DNA of 64,000 bases from Prorocentrum cordatum (taxonomy: Eukaryota > Sar > Dinophyceae > Prorocentrales > Prorocentraceae), in NCBI GenBank assembly GCA_963575745.1, contig CAUYUJ010016305.1, forward strand, positions 147,001 through 211,000, given 5' to 3'. The translations under genes and the position numbers were made by a program. How positions within the stretch are numbered: position 1 is the first letter of the stretch; the number at the start of each line of letters is the position of its first letter. This document shows, piece after piece, positions 22,012 to 33,600 of the stretch. The notes under the pieces are model-generated. The model did not search any database, was not told where the DNA came from, and worked only from the letters and a program-made list of their open reading frames with translations.

Positions 22012-22539
22012 CCGCGGGGGCGCAAGGTAAACCGACGGTGTGCTTCGTGGACAAAAAACCAGCGGAAAAGGGGGGTGCGATAAATGAACCCGTTCTCGGA
22101 GTGGCTTTCGCGGGGGTCGAAGCGATGTTCCCAGAGGCGCTTCCAAGACCATATTTCCGTATCTCATGCGCCATTTGGGCTCGGGATTGTCGCAGTCGGG
22201 GATGCGGGCTCGCCCCGCCCCTGCAAGGCCTCATGGCCGCGACGTTGGCGCCACTGTGCGTTTGCGCGCTCCGGGCAGCGTTTGCGGTCGGAGCTGCCGG
22301 CCGCGAGGCTCGCGGCAACGGGGGAGGCGCGCATATTCCGTTTAGCCCTCCAGAAGCCAGGGGCCCTAGGGCGCACGACAAAATTACAATTAAATTTGTC
22401 GTGCTGACGGCGTCGGGGGCGCCCGAGAAGCCCCCCAAAAACTTCTGAGTCCCCGTGGGGCACGAGGCCAAGGATCAGGGCCGCGCCCCCCCCCCCCCGC
22501 GCCCCTACCCGCGCGCCTCCCTGAGGCTGCGTTGGCGAG

Positions 22540-23998
22540 AGATGCCGAGATGACGCCTCCTCTTGCTGCTTGGGGAGACTACTTCGCAGCGTTGCCTTCC
22601 CTGGGCAGGCGCATTGCTGTGGCGAGCCCATGTGTGGGCATTCGCGGATGTGGCCAAGCGTTGCTCAGCATGGGCGTGGGTGCCGATACTATGAATTACT
22701 ATGATTTGGAATGTGCGTATTTGGATTACTTGCGCGCGCCTACGCTTGCAACAACTCGGCCAAGGCGTCGACGGCGTCGCCGCAGAATTGCATCTGGGCC
22801 ACATTGCAGGGGGTATCAACAGAGTGGCATTACCGACGCTTACCAAACCCATCGATTTCGTGGCGAGTGGCCCCCCTGGCCCCCAAGGTCAGCCCTAGGG
22901 ACAAAGCAACCATTAAGCGATCATCGTGGCAAAGTGTCTCTCAGAGTGCTTGAATGGTGCGTTTGCTTGATCAAAGCTGGCGGACTCATCGGTGCGATTT
23001 TAGAAAACGCAATTGGGGTACTTCATAACGTGCAAGGGCGGGAACCAATTATGAACAGATTTCTCCAGGATCTGCAGCTCGTGTGCAACGAGTTTACCTG
23101 GGAGGTCGATCGGGGAAAAAGGCTGCCATAGAGCCGCGCCTACATGCAAACCCCAGGGGAACAGGAGAGCCAGACAAACCTCGGGAGGGGGGATCGGGGA
23201 TAGGGACAGGGGCCCCAAGACATCCACCAAAAGGGGGCGGACACATGGCAACCGCAGGTCGTGGCACTCAACGCTAACGAATATCTTTTGTCGCAGAACC
23301 GTATCCGCGTGTTCTTGAGAGGTTTCCGAAAGACATTCTCTGTCGACGCCCCGCCTTGTTTGCCGAGTTGGGGCCGCAGGATGATTCGGGACATCTTGGG
23401 GGCATTCCCGCGCGCGCCGCGCAGTGAACTTACGCTGCAACAGCGACGCAACCTGCGATCCCATGAAAACAAGATCACGAGACTCATTCGCGAGGGAAAC
23501 ATCCAGATGGACGACGCTTTGGCGATGCAGGTTGACAGGCCCCCCTTCCGAGTGTTCAAGCAACATATTACAATCGGCGAGTTCCCTGCGTTGACAGCGA
23601 AAAACATGTACCTGCTCATTCTGAGCGCCCACGACATCTACAATCGGACCCTGGATCACGAGCGGGAGTACTTCCGCAAGGCCCGGGCAACAAAACGGAT
23701 GGCAGCCCAAGGGTTCCCTCCTGATATCGTGCTTCAGGTGCCGCGTGCTCAACATCTATTTGCGGCTGGCAATGCGTACCTGCCTCCTCTCCTCACGGCG
23801 AATTTGCAACCGTTCCTGAAATCTGTCGGTGAAACCCCCATCGATTTCAGAATGTGGCCTCCGCAAGACATCCTCCAAGACGATCGGGAAGCGCTGCGAG
23901 CTGCGACCGGATTCTCAGGCATGTTGAATGGCCCTGGGGAGGCTGCGGGCGCCAAGCCGAAGCCCGCTTGCAAGCGGCCTGCATCGCGAATGTCATGA
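22540..23998 (+). pseudogene. C5-cytosine DNA methyltransferase, frameshifted and catalytically altered
   Basis: Ordered remnants of a C5 DNA methyltransferase, which would transfer methyl from SAM to cytosine in DNA. Motif I is ASPCVGIRGCGQALLSMGV (about 22625-22680), followed by YYDLECAYLDYL. A second frame carries HLGHIAGGINRVALPTL and PIDFVASGPP. The first frame resumes at the motif IV loop, WPPWPPRSALG (about 22873-22905), where the codon expected for the catalytic cysteine of PPC reads TGG (Trp). Motif VI follows as ILENAIGVL (about 22999-23025), then NEYLLSQNRIRVFLRGFR (from about 23278) and a helical C-terminal region ending KPACKRPASRMS at 23998. At least three frameshifts occur. Retrotransposon-borne methyltransferases are known in dinoflagellates and this may be one. 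Family call is fairly secure; activity is very unlikely. Confidence 0.7.
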
Positions 23999-24395
23999 CA
24001 AACCCTCAGCCGCCCTGATAGGGGGCCAGATGCGAACCATATACCCTACCCTCCACGATTTCTGAGGGGGAGAATGGGGTTCACTTTGCTCGGTGGCTCC
24101 CGAACGAAGTGGACCCCGCCCTCCCCCCCAGAAATCGCTGACTAATCCCGCCAGCCCTCTGGGCGTAGGTGGTTCCGGGAGTTCCCTCTTCCATCTTCCG
24201 TTCTTCCCCTTCGGGGAAGGGTCTACCCCTCCCCCAACCCCCTCCCCTGGACCTGGACGGGGGGGGGGGGCGCTGGTAGTTAGAGCGTTCAAAACGGCCT
24301 CGGCGAGGAAGCGAGCATCATCGGTTTTACTAAGGTTTTGGCCCCATGTTGGCCTCTTGGGGGGGCAGTGCTAATTGACCCCACCCTCTTCTTTG
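23999..24395. other. No gene recognised
   Basis: Unique GC-rich sequence with a G11 run at about 24259. Nothing identifiable. Confidence 0.5.
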
Positions 24396-24399
24396 ATCG

Positions 24400-24760
24400 A
24401 TCTCCTCCAAGATGGCCCCACGAGGCGCCCAGGAGGCCCCAAGAGGAGCCAAGATGGCCCCAAGATGGCCCCAAGATGGCCCCAAGAGGCCCCAAAGAGG
24501 GCCCCAAGCGGCTCCCAGGATGGTTCCAGGGCCTCCAGGAGGCTCCAAGAGGCCGCCATGAAGCTCCAAGAGACCCTTAAGATGCCCCAAGAGGCCTCGA
24601 ACAGGCCCCCACGAACCCCCCAAGAGGATCCCAAACGGCCCCGAAGCACCCAAGACGCCCAATGGCCCCCATTGACCGCCAGGAGACCCCCAAGACGTCC
24701 GAAGAGGCTTTCAAAAGGCTTCCGAGAGGCATCCGAGCAGCGTCCAATCATCCACCCAGC
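24400..24760 (+). repeat. CCAAGAGGCCCC-type minisatellite
   Basis: Loose repeats of CCCCAAGATGGCCCCAAGAGG-like units of about 10-20 bp. The same type occurs at 59810-59990 and more weakly at 60540-60600. Apparent proteins here on both strands (PRWPQDGPKMAP and its opposite) are repeat artefacts. Confidence 0.8.
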
Positions 24761-25651
24761 GTCATGATTCTCCTCACCCCTCCTTCGCTCGGTTCCTCGT
24801 CACCCCCTCATCCATCCATCTGGGCCCCCTCTTCCGCCTCATCCTTTGCGCGGATCGGCTGTCCCTCTCGTTGCTCCCCCACTTCCCTGATCTCTTCAAC
24901 TTGCCTGGACATCGTTTCTGGATGGGCTGGTGGGGGCGCATTCCCCCCCTCCTTCTCCTCCTCCTTCTCCAAATGCCCCTTGCAATCTGGTTGGGAGTTG
25001 GCTCGCCGCTCCGCGTCGAGAATTTGTTTCTTTTGCGACGTCGCCAATGTGCCACGCTGTTCAACTCAGCGCGTTCCTCGCCCCCCCCCCGTCCACCCCC
25101 GCCCCGAACCTGAAACCAATATCATTTATGCTGGATTTGCCCGCTTGCCAGAAACTCGCTGAATGTTCTTCTAATACTTCACATGCGATGTAATATACGT
25201 TCTTTGTTGGCTTGATTTCGAAGTTAGATTTCGCATGAGGTCTCAAACATGTCCTGGCATGCTCGTCTCTGTTGGATGGGATTCGGGGTCAGGTTTCACA
25301 AGATGTCCTGGGCAATTCAATGAAATTTCGTCTCTGCTGGATTGGATCCAGGGTTGGGTTTCGCCTTTGTTGGATTGCGCAACGGAGGTTCCGCCGCGAA
25401 GGTTTCGCCGTTTTGCGATGCAAAGCTGGAGAAACGTAGATGGCACCCTATAGTTTACACCACATATGTTGCCACGCAGCTAACGTATATTGTACCGCAT
25501 AGATACAATGCTTCGTGAATGACACCGCGTAGCGGCTGTATGAGCCACTCGACCGCTCACATATAAAGGCTCAAGTGTACGGGCTCCCCCGACGCAGAGG
25601 GCTCGCCCCTGCGTCACCTGTTTGAGGCGCTGTCAGACAGCTTTCAGCACT
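24761..25651. other. No gene recognised; short diverged direct repeat
   Basis: At 25240-25390 a motif of the form GTCTCTGTTGGATGGGATTC / GTCTCTGCTGGATTGGATCC followed by GGGT(C/T)(A/G)GGTTTC repeats about twice. The string GGCTCAAG at about 25571 resembles the end of the spliced leader but its upstream bases do not match. The rest is featureless. Confidence 0.45.
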
Positions 25652-28195
25652 ATGGACTTCCCTACCACGCTGCAAGGTCAACTCGACTTACTAAACGCGC
25701 TGGCCACCCGACTGACTCCCGTGGATTTCAGCTCCCGCTGCGCGACCATGCTCGCGACCCTGATGAACCAAATGGCTGGGATGCCTAACGTCCCGCCGCA
25801 GCAGGCCGCGAGGCGTGTCCACCTGGTCGCGGCGAGCCAGTTCGATGGGCCGTCGGGGCGCGCGCTCGTCGACGCCATCGGCAACCTCGGCAACCCGAAC
25901 GCCGCAAGGGCCCAGCGCAACTCCGACATCCTGAACATCCACCACTACCTGACCACGCACATCTGGGATGTGATTCAGGACGACAGCCAGCAATGCGCTG
26001 CGAAGCTCAAAGTGCTAGGAGACTTCTTGGAACAACTGGGCGTGTTGAGTCCAAGCGAGGCCTCGTACGTCCACCTGACTGCCCTATTATTCACCTGCAG
26101 CCGAATCGACATGAGCACCGCGACGTGCGAAAGGGGCCCTCGCGGTTGTGAACGAACTCAAAGCGATGCCGATGGGGCGTCAGGGCGAGGGCGCCGAGGA
26201 CTCCAGGGGCATGAATTTTCGAAATCGAATCCCCCTCGAACCCGCCAGAGGAAGGAGGGTCTTTTTCGTGCCCCGGGCGGGGGGAACAAGGAAACAGGAA
26301 GAGAAAGATGCGAATGCAGGGGGGGGGGGGGGAGGTGGGAGGTGGGAGAAGAGACCATGCCAAAAGAATTCGCCCCAGGATGCCGCGCCACAATCGGATC
26401 TCGAGGCTCACTGTGGACCCAGGGGGCTTGGGGCGGGCGGAGCCAGAGTTGCGTCGCAAAATCTACACCGCATGCGGCGGCCACCCAGCGCCCAACCGTG
26501 TCGACGAGCACGCCCCCGTGCAATCGCTGGCGCTACTCCGACGCAACCCAGTAGCCAAATCAAACATCAAAAAGAAGGGGGATTGGGGGGTGGGGCACAG
26601 GGATAGGGGGGGGGGCGCGATCATGCGAAACTGTGACCCCATTTCCCCTTGCATCCCCTAATCCTCTGAACCTCTTTCCTTCTTGTCGCCCCTTCTGTCT
26701 AAACAAGCATTCGCACATCAGCAAGCCTCGTCGCCCCAATCGCGGGCGCGCGGATCAACTTGCGCGTTCAGCTGCCAGCTCGCAAGTCCCACTCGGGGAG
26801 GGTTGCCACTACGAGGCAGATGGCCGCGCAGCCGCGCAGCCAGGCGAGGGGCGCCCCGCAGGCCAACATCGCGATCTACCCTCGCGCGCAGAGGCAGCAC
26901 CTCGCGGTTTCAGACCGCCCAGCGTGGCCCTCAACGCTCCTGCCCGGGCAGCTTGCGCCCAGGCCGTGCCCCCGCAGATGCAACCCGAGACTGAGCCTGC
27001 AACAGCGGAGAGGGCATGGCCCCTTGCGCCTCTGGCAGCTGCGGCATCGTTTGAAAGCGTCGCGGCCCCCCTCGAGGACGATCCGCTCGCTGCTGTTCCG
27101 CAGCCGCCCGTCGCCGCCCTATCGGCGGACGCCGAGGCGACGCCAGCGCAGCGGGCCAGCGCCGCTGAGGGCCAGCCGAAGATCCCACCGACCCTTCCCC
27201 GCGATGGCTGGGAGGGCGAGGCGGCCTCCGGGAGCTCCCGCGAAGGCGCGGGCGTGGCAGCCCCCAGCAGCTCGGGCGCCCCAGTGGGAGCATGGGACAC
27301 GAGCGACCGCGAACAGAAGCCCATGCTGGAAATCATGGAAGATGAGCTCAGGTTAGTGTTCGAGCGCACGAAGATCGCTTCCAAGATGAAGCGCCCAACG
27401 GCATGCATGGAACCCGACTCTTGCAAGCACGAGGGCTCCGACGCGGGCGCCCCCCTGCAGGGCGTCGACGCGGACTCCGAAGCGGAGATGGCCGCCCAGG
27501 ACTCAGACGACCAGCCGCTCGTGGGCGTCGACGCCGTGTTGAGGAATCCTGCTGCGGCGAAGGTGGGTGGCAACTCCACGATGCAGAGGCCTGCCGCGGC
27601 GAATCGCCAAGAGGCGTTGTCGGGCGAGGCCGACAACCAGGGCGGCAACTCCACGATGAAGAGGCCTGCTGCGGCGAAGCCTCTGGAGATCGCGTCGGCG
27701 GAGGGCGAAGCGGCGAAGACGCCCTTGAAGAAGCAGACCTCTGGGGTGCTGGTCCAGGCGCCGAAGCCCAGCGCGACCGCCGCTGCCTCGCAGAGCGGTG
27801 CCAGGGTCCTGAAGCGGCCTGCGGCAGCGGGCCCAAAACCGACGCCACAGCGCAGCCGCTCCAGCGAGGAGCTCGGCGATGACGACTTGGACGTGGAGGT
27901 CGACGTCTTCAAGATGGGCTTGAAGCGCCCGGTGCTGCAGTCGCCAGGGGTGCCGACGACGCCGCGCCCAGTGTTCCAGTTCAACGGCTGGAACGTCTGG
28001 ACCGACCTCAAGGGGGAGAAGTGGAGGGTCAAGGCCATCGAATGGGAGAACCCCTCAGGCTTCGGGTTCGGCTTCGGCCAGCGGGGCCCGGGGCTGGCGA
28101 AGAAGGCTTGGGGCAGGCTCGTAGGCAAGGTGTGCTCGAAGCCCTATAATCCCGGGGATTACAGCGGCTGGAGTGCCACAACTCCACGCCTCTAG
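25652..28195 (+). CDS. KRPAAA-repeat protein, probably spliced
   Basis: A first coding block starts at ATG 25652 (MDFPTTLQGQLDLLNALATR) and stays protein-like to about 26125 (LLFTCSRIDMSTAT). An apparent intron of about 0.5 kb with G runs follows. The second block, about 26700 to the TAG at 28193-28195, is an acidic, alanine- and proline-rich protein with the basic motif MKRPTA, MQRPAAA, MKRPAAAK, LKRPAAA at about 27385, 27585, 27655 and 27808. Its C-terminal segment, GWNVWTDLKGEKWRVKAIEW then KKAWGRLVGKV, is compact and conserved-looking. Repeated KRPAAA resembles nuclear-localisation or chromatin-binding motifs, which suggests a nuclear protein; that is inference. The methyltransferase just upstream on the same strand also ends in CKRPASRM, so the two may belong to one retroelement. 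Splice sites could not be fixed, since dinoflagellates often use non-canonical ones. Confidence 0.55.
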
Positions 28196-28269
28196 GAAGC
28201 TTCGTCTTCGAACCGTAACTTTGACGGCTCGCGCCGCAATATTGGGAACAAAAAGCATCGCCTCAATCG

Positions 28270-28370
28270 GCATCCTACCATCACATCATCACATCATCAA
28301 CATCATCACCAACATCAGCACCAACATCAACGTCACCATCAACAACATCATCATCAACATATGCGTCGTC
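28270..28370 (+). repeat. (CAT/CAA)n microsatellite
   Basis: CATCATCACATCATCAACATC-like sequence over about 100 bp, 75 bp after the stop codon of the KRPAAA gene. Confidence 0.9.
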
Positions 28371-28489
28371 GCGTCATGCGAATTGGCTCACCACTCCGCC
28401 ACTATTCCCCTCCCGCCCCCACCCCATCTAAACTCGCGTTCTGGGGAGTTGGCTCGCCGCCCCCAGAACCCCAACCCTGCGTGAACGAG

Positions 28490-28612
28490 GGGGTGGCGCA
28501 ATTGCGAAAGCAAAAAGCGGCGAGCCGACTACGCGTGGGATATGCGTGAACGGGGGGGCGGCGAAATTGCGAAAGCACGAAGCGGCGAGCCGCCTACGCG
28601 TGGGATATCAAC
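28490..28612 (+). repeat. Two-copy tandem repeat of about 62 bp
   Basis: GCGAAATTGCGAAAGCA, AGCGGCGAGCCG, CTACGCGTGGGATAT and GTGAACGGGGGGGCG occur twice in a row with few differences. The sequence from here to 29410 has no recognised gene. Confidence 0.85.
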
Positions 28613-29414
28613 AGGGATGGCGACGACCATCAAGATAACGACGACGGAACCAACGACACAACGCAGGAACACATTTTGCCGCTGGGGTCTCTGGGGTTTG
28701 ACATCCAAACTCCTGTTCGAGACGTCCTTCGGGTTCGCGGTTGGGGAGCCCTGAAGGCCCTTCAATTCCTGCGTGTTTTGTGTTTTGTGGCGGGATGTGG
28801 CACAGTTGAAGGCTTAACTCCTGTCTAAGCGTCGATTAACTCGCCGACGCTTCAGTGGCTGCCCTCGCAGGGGCTCCCAGAACAGGCGCGTGCGAGTTAC
28901 GCAAGCGAGATGTAGGGAGGTCTTGCGGTCCTTGTGGGCGATGTTTTTTGGGTGGCCTCGATCGTCCCAAAAACCGCGCTTCGAGAACGTATCGTTCGAA
29001 ACTCGCTGAAGGACCTTGGGGCAAGCATTTTCGCGATTTTTTGGGCACCCACCAATGGGGCATCTTGGGCGGTCGCTTGGGCGTCGGAAGATCGAAAGAC
29101 CGAGAAACATTACATGTCCAACAACAAGAAAGAAACACCACGATGTTCGTTATGCGCGCGCTTTCTTGAAATTCCGTTGCACGTTGCGTTGAAGCCGTCT
29201 TGCGCCATCTTGACACTGCTGCGCTCAAACCGCCATCCCGAGCATGCGGGAAGCATGCTGAAACCTAAGTCAAACCTAAGTGAAAATTAAGTAAATACTA
29301 AATCGAACCTAACTGAACAGCTAACTGCGCGCAGCCGGCATATAAACCGAGTACTAATCAAACGCAATCGGGCTTACAACCAGTTAAGAATAACCCAAGT
29401 GTAAGCCGACCCAC

Positions 29415-29464
29415 ACTTAGCAACTGATTATAACCTTTCGGCGAGTTATAACCAATTGCTAAGT
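29415..29464. repeat. Imperfect palindrome with 20-bp arms
   Basis: ACTTAGCAACTGATTATAAC and the reverse complement of its right partner, ACTTAGCAATTGGTTATAAC, differ at two positions and enclose CTTTCGGCGA. It lies in a stretch (29265-29465) of repeated CTAAGT/CTAACTG words. Confidence 0.85.
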
Positions 29465-29489
29465 GCATGTGGAAGTATATACTGTGATA

Positions 29490-29515
29490 AAACTTAGCAG
29501 GTCGATGTATATCTT

Positions 29516-29609
<94 letters not shown>

Positions 29610-29625
29610 CCACCTGCTAAGTACC
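29490..29625. repeat. T93 homopolymer between inverted ACTTAGCAGGT arms
   Basis: An uninterrupted run of 93 T (29517-29609). ACTTAGCAGGT at about 29492 and its reverse complement ACCTGCTAAGT at about 29612 flank it. Confidence 0.9.
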
Positions 29626-29689
29626 TAAGTGCCCCCGCTCAACTAAGTGATGTGTCTCGCCTTGAACCTGGTGCCAAGTAGCATCGCCC

Positions 29690-30481
29690 ATCCCGCCGAG
29701 ATAATGACGCGTGGGTTCCGATATCCATATCCAATATTATGAGCGGCCATGTGATGTTCTTGCTGTTAGGTGTGATGTGGATTGGTGGTGTGCTTCGGGA
29801 TCTTTGTGCCAGGACATGCGACGATCTGTGCCCGTCGTAGCTCTGCGCTGATTTCTCCTCATCGTGCGCCGACCAAACTGTAGGGGTTGGATTGGAGACG
29901 GCAAGCGAAAGAAACACATCGATGAGGCGGGCGTGAGTTGCCCGCCCCGTGCCTCCCTCAACCGCGCAAGAAATTTCCAGAGCCGAAAAGGGCGACATAC
30001 CAAAATAATGCCAATCCTCGCGTAATTGCGAGTGTTGGAACCACTCGGTCAACTCTCCGTTGACCACATGAGGGATTTGGAAGATGATATATATATATAT
30101 ATATATATGCCCTGGGCAATTTATAACCATGCGCTCGTGGGTTGATTGTCTCGAATGTGCCTGCAACGCCTGTCGCATTTCCTGACGGAGCCCGGAGTAA
30201 CACCGAAATTCTTCCACGCTTACGACGTCAATTGGACTTGGTGGGGAACTCCTAGAAGGGGAGAAATGATGGTGGAACTTCTGGAAGAATGCCACGGAGA
30301 ACGCGACCAGCACATCTACTACCAACAAACCTTTCTGAGGTGTACACAGTTTCCATGTGTGCATTCGCAGCGCAAGAGATTGGCGCAGTTTTTTAAGTTA
30401 AACATGGACGAAGGCTGCTGGAACGGACGGCACTCCAGCATAACATTGAAAAGACGCAGACCCAAACACCCGGAGGGGTAG
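29690..30481. other. Protein-like sequence, strand undecided
   Basis: Both strands have plausible frames. On the plus strand 30146-30481 reads FFHAYDVNWTWWGTPRRGEM, then VELLEECHGERDQHIYYQQ. On the minus strand 30364-29639 reads HVVNGELTEWFQHSQLREDW, then SALEISCAVEGGTG. A short (TA)n at 30088-30108 interrupts the minus frame. I could not assign a family to either and at most one can be real. It may be the 5' part of the LINE that follows. Confidence 0.25.
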
Positions 30482-30609
30482 AAATTCTGCGTCGGAAGTG
30501 GTGGGCAGAAAGGTTGCGCGTATTTTGCCATTCCAACTTCCTGCTCCAACTTCTGCACTGACTTTGCTTCACGCTTCATTTCCTTCCTCTTATCACTTTC
30601 ACGTGCGAC

Positions 30610-33600
30610 GGATGGCATGGGTGGTTCAGCAGGCTGGCGAGGTGCCATGGGCCCAGGTATGGCAGGTGCCGATTTCTATGGTTGGGAATCTTCTGCAGCT
30701 TCGCGCTCCCATGCGGTAGTGGATGCGATGCCGACGGAGTGTCCATCCACCCATCCTATCCGCATGCCTCCTGCCGCCCCCCCGGCACCCGGATCCGAAC
30801 CATTATCGCCTGGAAGGGCGGAGTGCGATCCGCCGCCCCCGTGAGCTCTGATCCCTGATGCCTGTGCGAGACTCCAAAGAGCCTTTGAATCGCTGCATCT
30901 GGGGCTTGTTGCGAACGCCCGGGAGAGGGCCTCAGAGACAAACTCCCATCTCCCCCCGGACGATCGGGCTGACCCAAGTGGCATGCTACCGTGCGATCGC
31001 GGTGCCATGAGCGATCTCGATGACGACAGCGATGGTGACGAAGAGGCTCAACCAACGGACGGTGGACAGCCGCCGCCACCCCAACACAATGAAGGCGCAC
31101 CTCAGTGCGGACCCCCCTTACCCAACCAATCGCCGGAGTACGAAACCCGTCTGGCCAAGGAAGGACCACCGCCAACTTTCCCCGTCCCAGAGCCCGGGGC
31201 CCTCCCACCCAGGGAAGAACCACAAACAGCTTGCCTGCCACCTCCGCCGGGGTTAGAACCAGACACGGCGCAAGCAGAACCAATCGACCCTGGCGCAATC
31301 AGACCACCACCTTCCGCCTTCGATGCAGCTGCCTCACTGGTGCGTTTTGTTGCTACCATACCTGTGGGGACAACGGACGACGACCTACCTGATTGGGTCG
31401 ATGCCCACCAATGGTCCGCATTCAATGTGCCGATTTTCTGGGCAGCAGCAGAATCCAATGACGAAAGCGCCATAATTGGGTGAATCCCCACACTCCTCCA
31501 ACAATTTGAACGCACATGGCCTGCATTTGCCGCCTTCGTCCATGCAAATTCGGCAAGGGACGCATTCCGTAACGCGCGATACGGCATGCGACAGCTGGGG
31601 ATTATCAACGAAAATGGGTTGCGTGAGTGGCCACTTGCAAACGACAGTGGCGCGAGACAGTGTGCGGCCAACGGATATTTTGGGGATTGCAAGAACGGCT
31701 TATTGACAATGTGTTTCAAATTACCATTGCGGCCCGTGGCGTTGAGAGGGTGTATTTCGCAATCGCGGCGGGGCTTTTCAAAGATCCAAGTGCTCGAATC
31801 GCTCTGGCGCAAACGGCAGCGCGACGTAGACTTCCTCGACCGTCCTCTGACCCACCGCCCCCGCGCCCCTCCAGAACAGAACAGCCCGTTCAGCCATCGA
31901 CGGCCGCCAACGCAGGAACCGCGCGCAGGGGGGGGCGGCCAAGAATCGCCAGACTTCCAGATGGGTGGCAACAAATTCATGGCGCAGACATCCGGGAAGA
32001 GATCAACATCCCAGTGCAGACATCTAAATCAATCCCGAAGTGTATCAGACGGCCCTTCCTAAGAATTCTGACGCAAAGTCTCGTTGAAATACAGGGGACA
32101 CATCTGCGATGGGATCGGGGCGATGACGGTGAAGGGGATTGCATACGAGCATGGATCATATTCTTACTTCTACCAAGCATGGCCCTCCATCCCACGGCGC
32201 ATGGGGGCCCAGCAGGCGAACGAGATCTACGTCGGCGCATTGGGTTGTTTGATCGTGGGCGGCGGGGCGAACTCCTCAAAAGAGCCCATGCTAGTGCGAC
32301 CCGCCGACAATCACCAAGCCACCGACGACGACCTACGGCGAATGCAAGAATGGATGAGACGAAGAAAATCTCAAAAGCTCTTGGGCTGGTCTAGCGAGGA
32401 GAACTCAGCCACGCTGCTCGGGCATTGACTTCAAGGGGCCTGGCACCAGGGGCCGACGCTACCTACGACGAACTTGTGCATCCATCCTTGCGGCCGTCGG
32501 CGCTGTCTGAACAGCTGCCGGGCGCATTAGACAATCTCGGCCCAGAGTTCACAGTGGAATTGGATCAAGATCTCTATGGTGCAGTACTACGACAAACCAG
32601 GGGAGGACTGGGGGGAGGGCTATGGGGCAGCCGCTACGAGCATTATAGAATATGCCTTGAAGACGAAACGGCGCTCGAAGTATTGCACGAAGTGGCCAGC
32701 AAGGTAGCTGAAACACAACTCCCTCATGTCATCAAAGATGTAATGCTCGTTTCCTCGCTTGTCGCTATACTGGAGCCAAATTCGGGGTTCCGGGGCATCT
32801 CATGCGGGGATGCATGTCGACGGCTCGCGGCAAAAACACTCGCGAGGCAATTCCAGACCCAGCTCAGAACAGCGGTGTGGCCTAACAAATGTGGGGCGGA
32901 TGCAGCAATCCATTTCTTGCAACATCTGCCGGATAGCGATCCGGACAAAGTAATTCTCAGCATCGACGGGGTGGGCGCATTTGACCATATTTGCGGGGCC
33001 CGGATGTTCGAACAACTGTTGGCCGATCACTCTCTACATGGGCTAGTGCCATTTGTGCATCATTGGCGCGGCGTCCGATCCCACTTCGCATGGGAAAAAT
33101 GGCAGCGGCGACGTGCTGGATATCGCAAGGGCGACGGGGGTGAGCAAGGGGATGCTCTGATGCCCGCTCTATTTTGCCTTGCCCTCAAGCCTGTGCAACA
33201 AAAGGGTTCGCGATAACTTAACCACAAGGTGCAACATTTATTGCCTACATGGGCGATGTCTACGTCATTTGCAACAGGGGCGACGTCGCAACAATCTACG
33301 ATTACGTACGTACAACATTGGTGGACACATGTCATGTGGATGTGAACATAGGGAAACTTGCGGCATGGAGCAAGCGCCCTAATGCGTGCCCACCTGGGCA
33401 CAACGACCGCGCGCCGAATGCTTGGGTACACGACGAGCCAGAACAAGAACAAGGTCTCCGCACCCTGGGGGCACCATTCGGCACGAACGCATGCATCGCT
33501 GCATTTGGAACAACACAAGCAGAAGAGAAGGCGAAGTTTCTGAATATTATCCCTCAGCCCCCTTCCTTGCAATGTGGGTGGCTCCTCTTGTACTTTTGCG

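Noticed and set aside
25566-25578. GGCTCAAG about 75 bp before the KRPAAA gene start
   Set aside because: Only eight bases match the leader end and the preceding bases do not. Expected by chance in a window this size.
28836-29228. Minus-strand frame of 130 codons
   Set aside because: No conserved pattern and overlaps an equally long plus-strand frame. Composition does not favour either.
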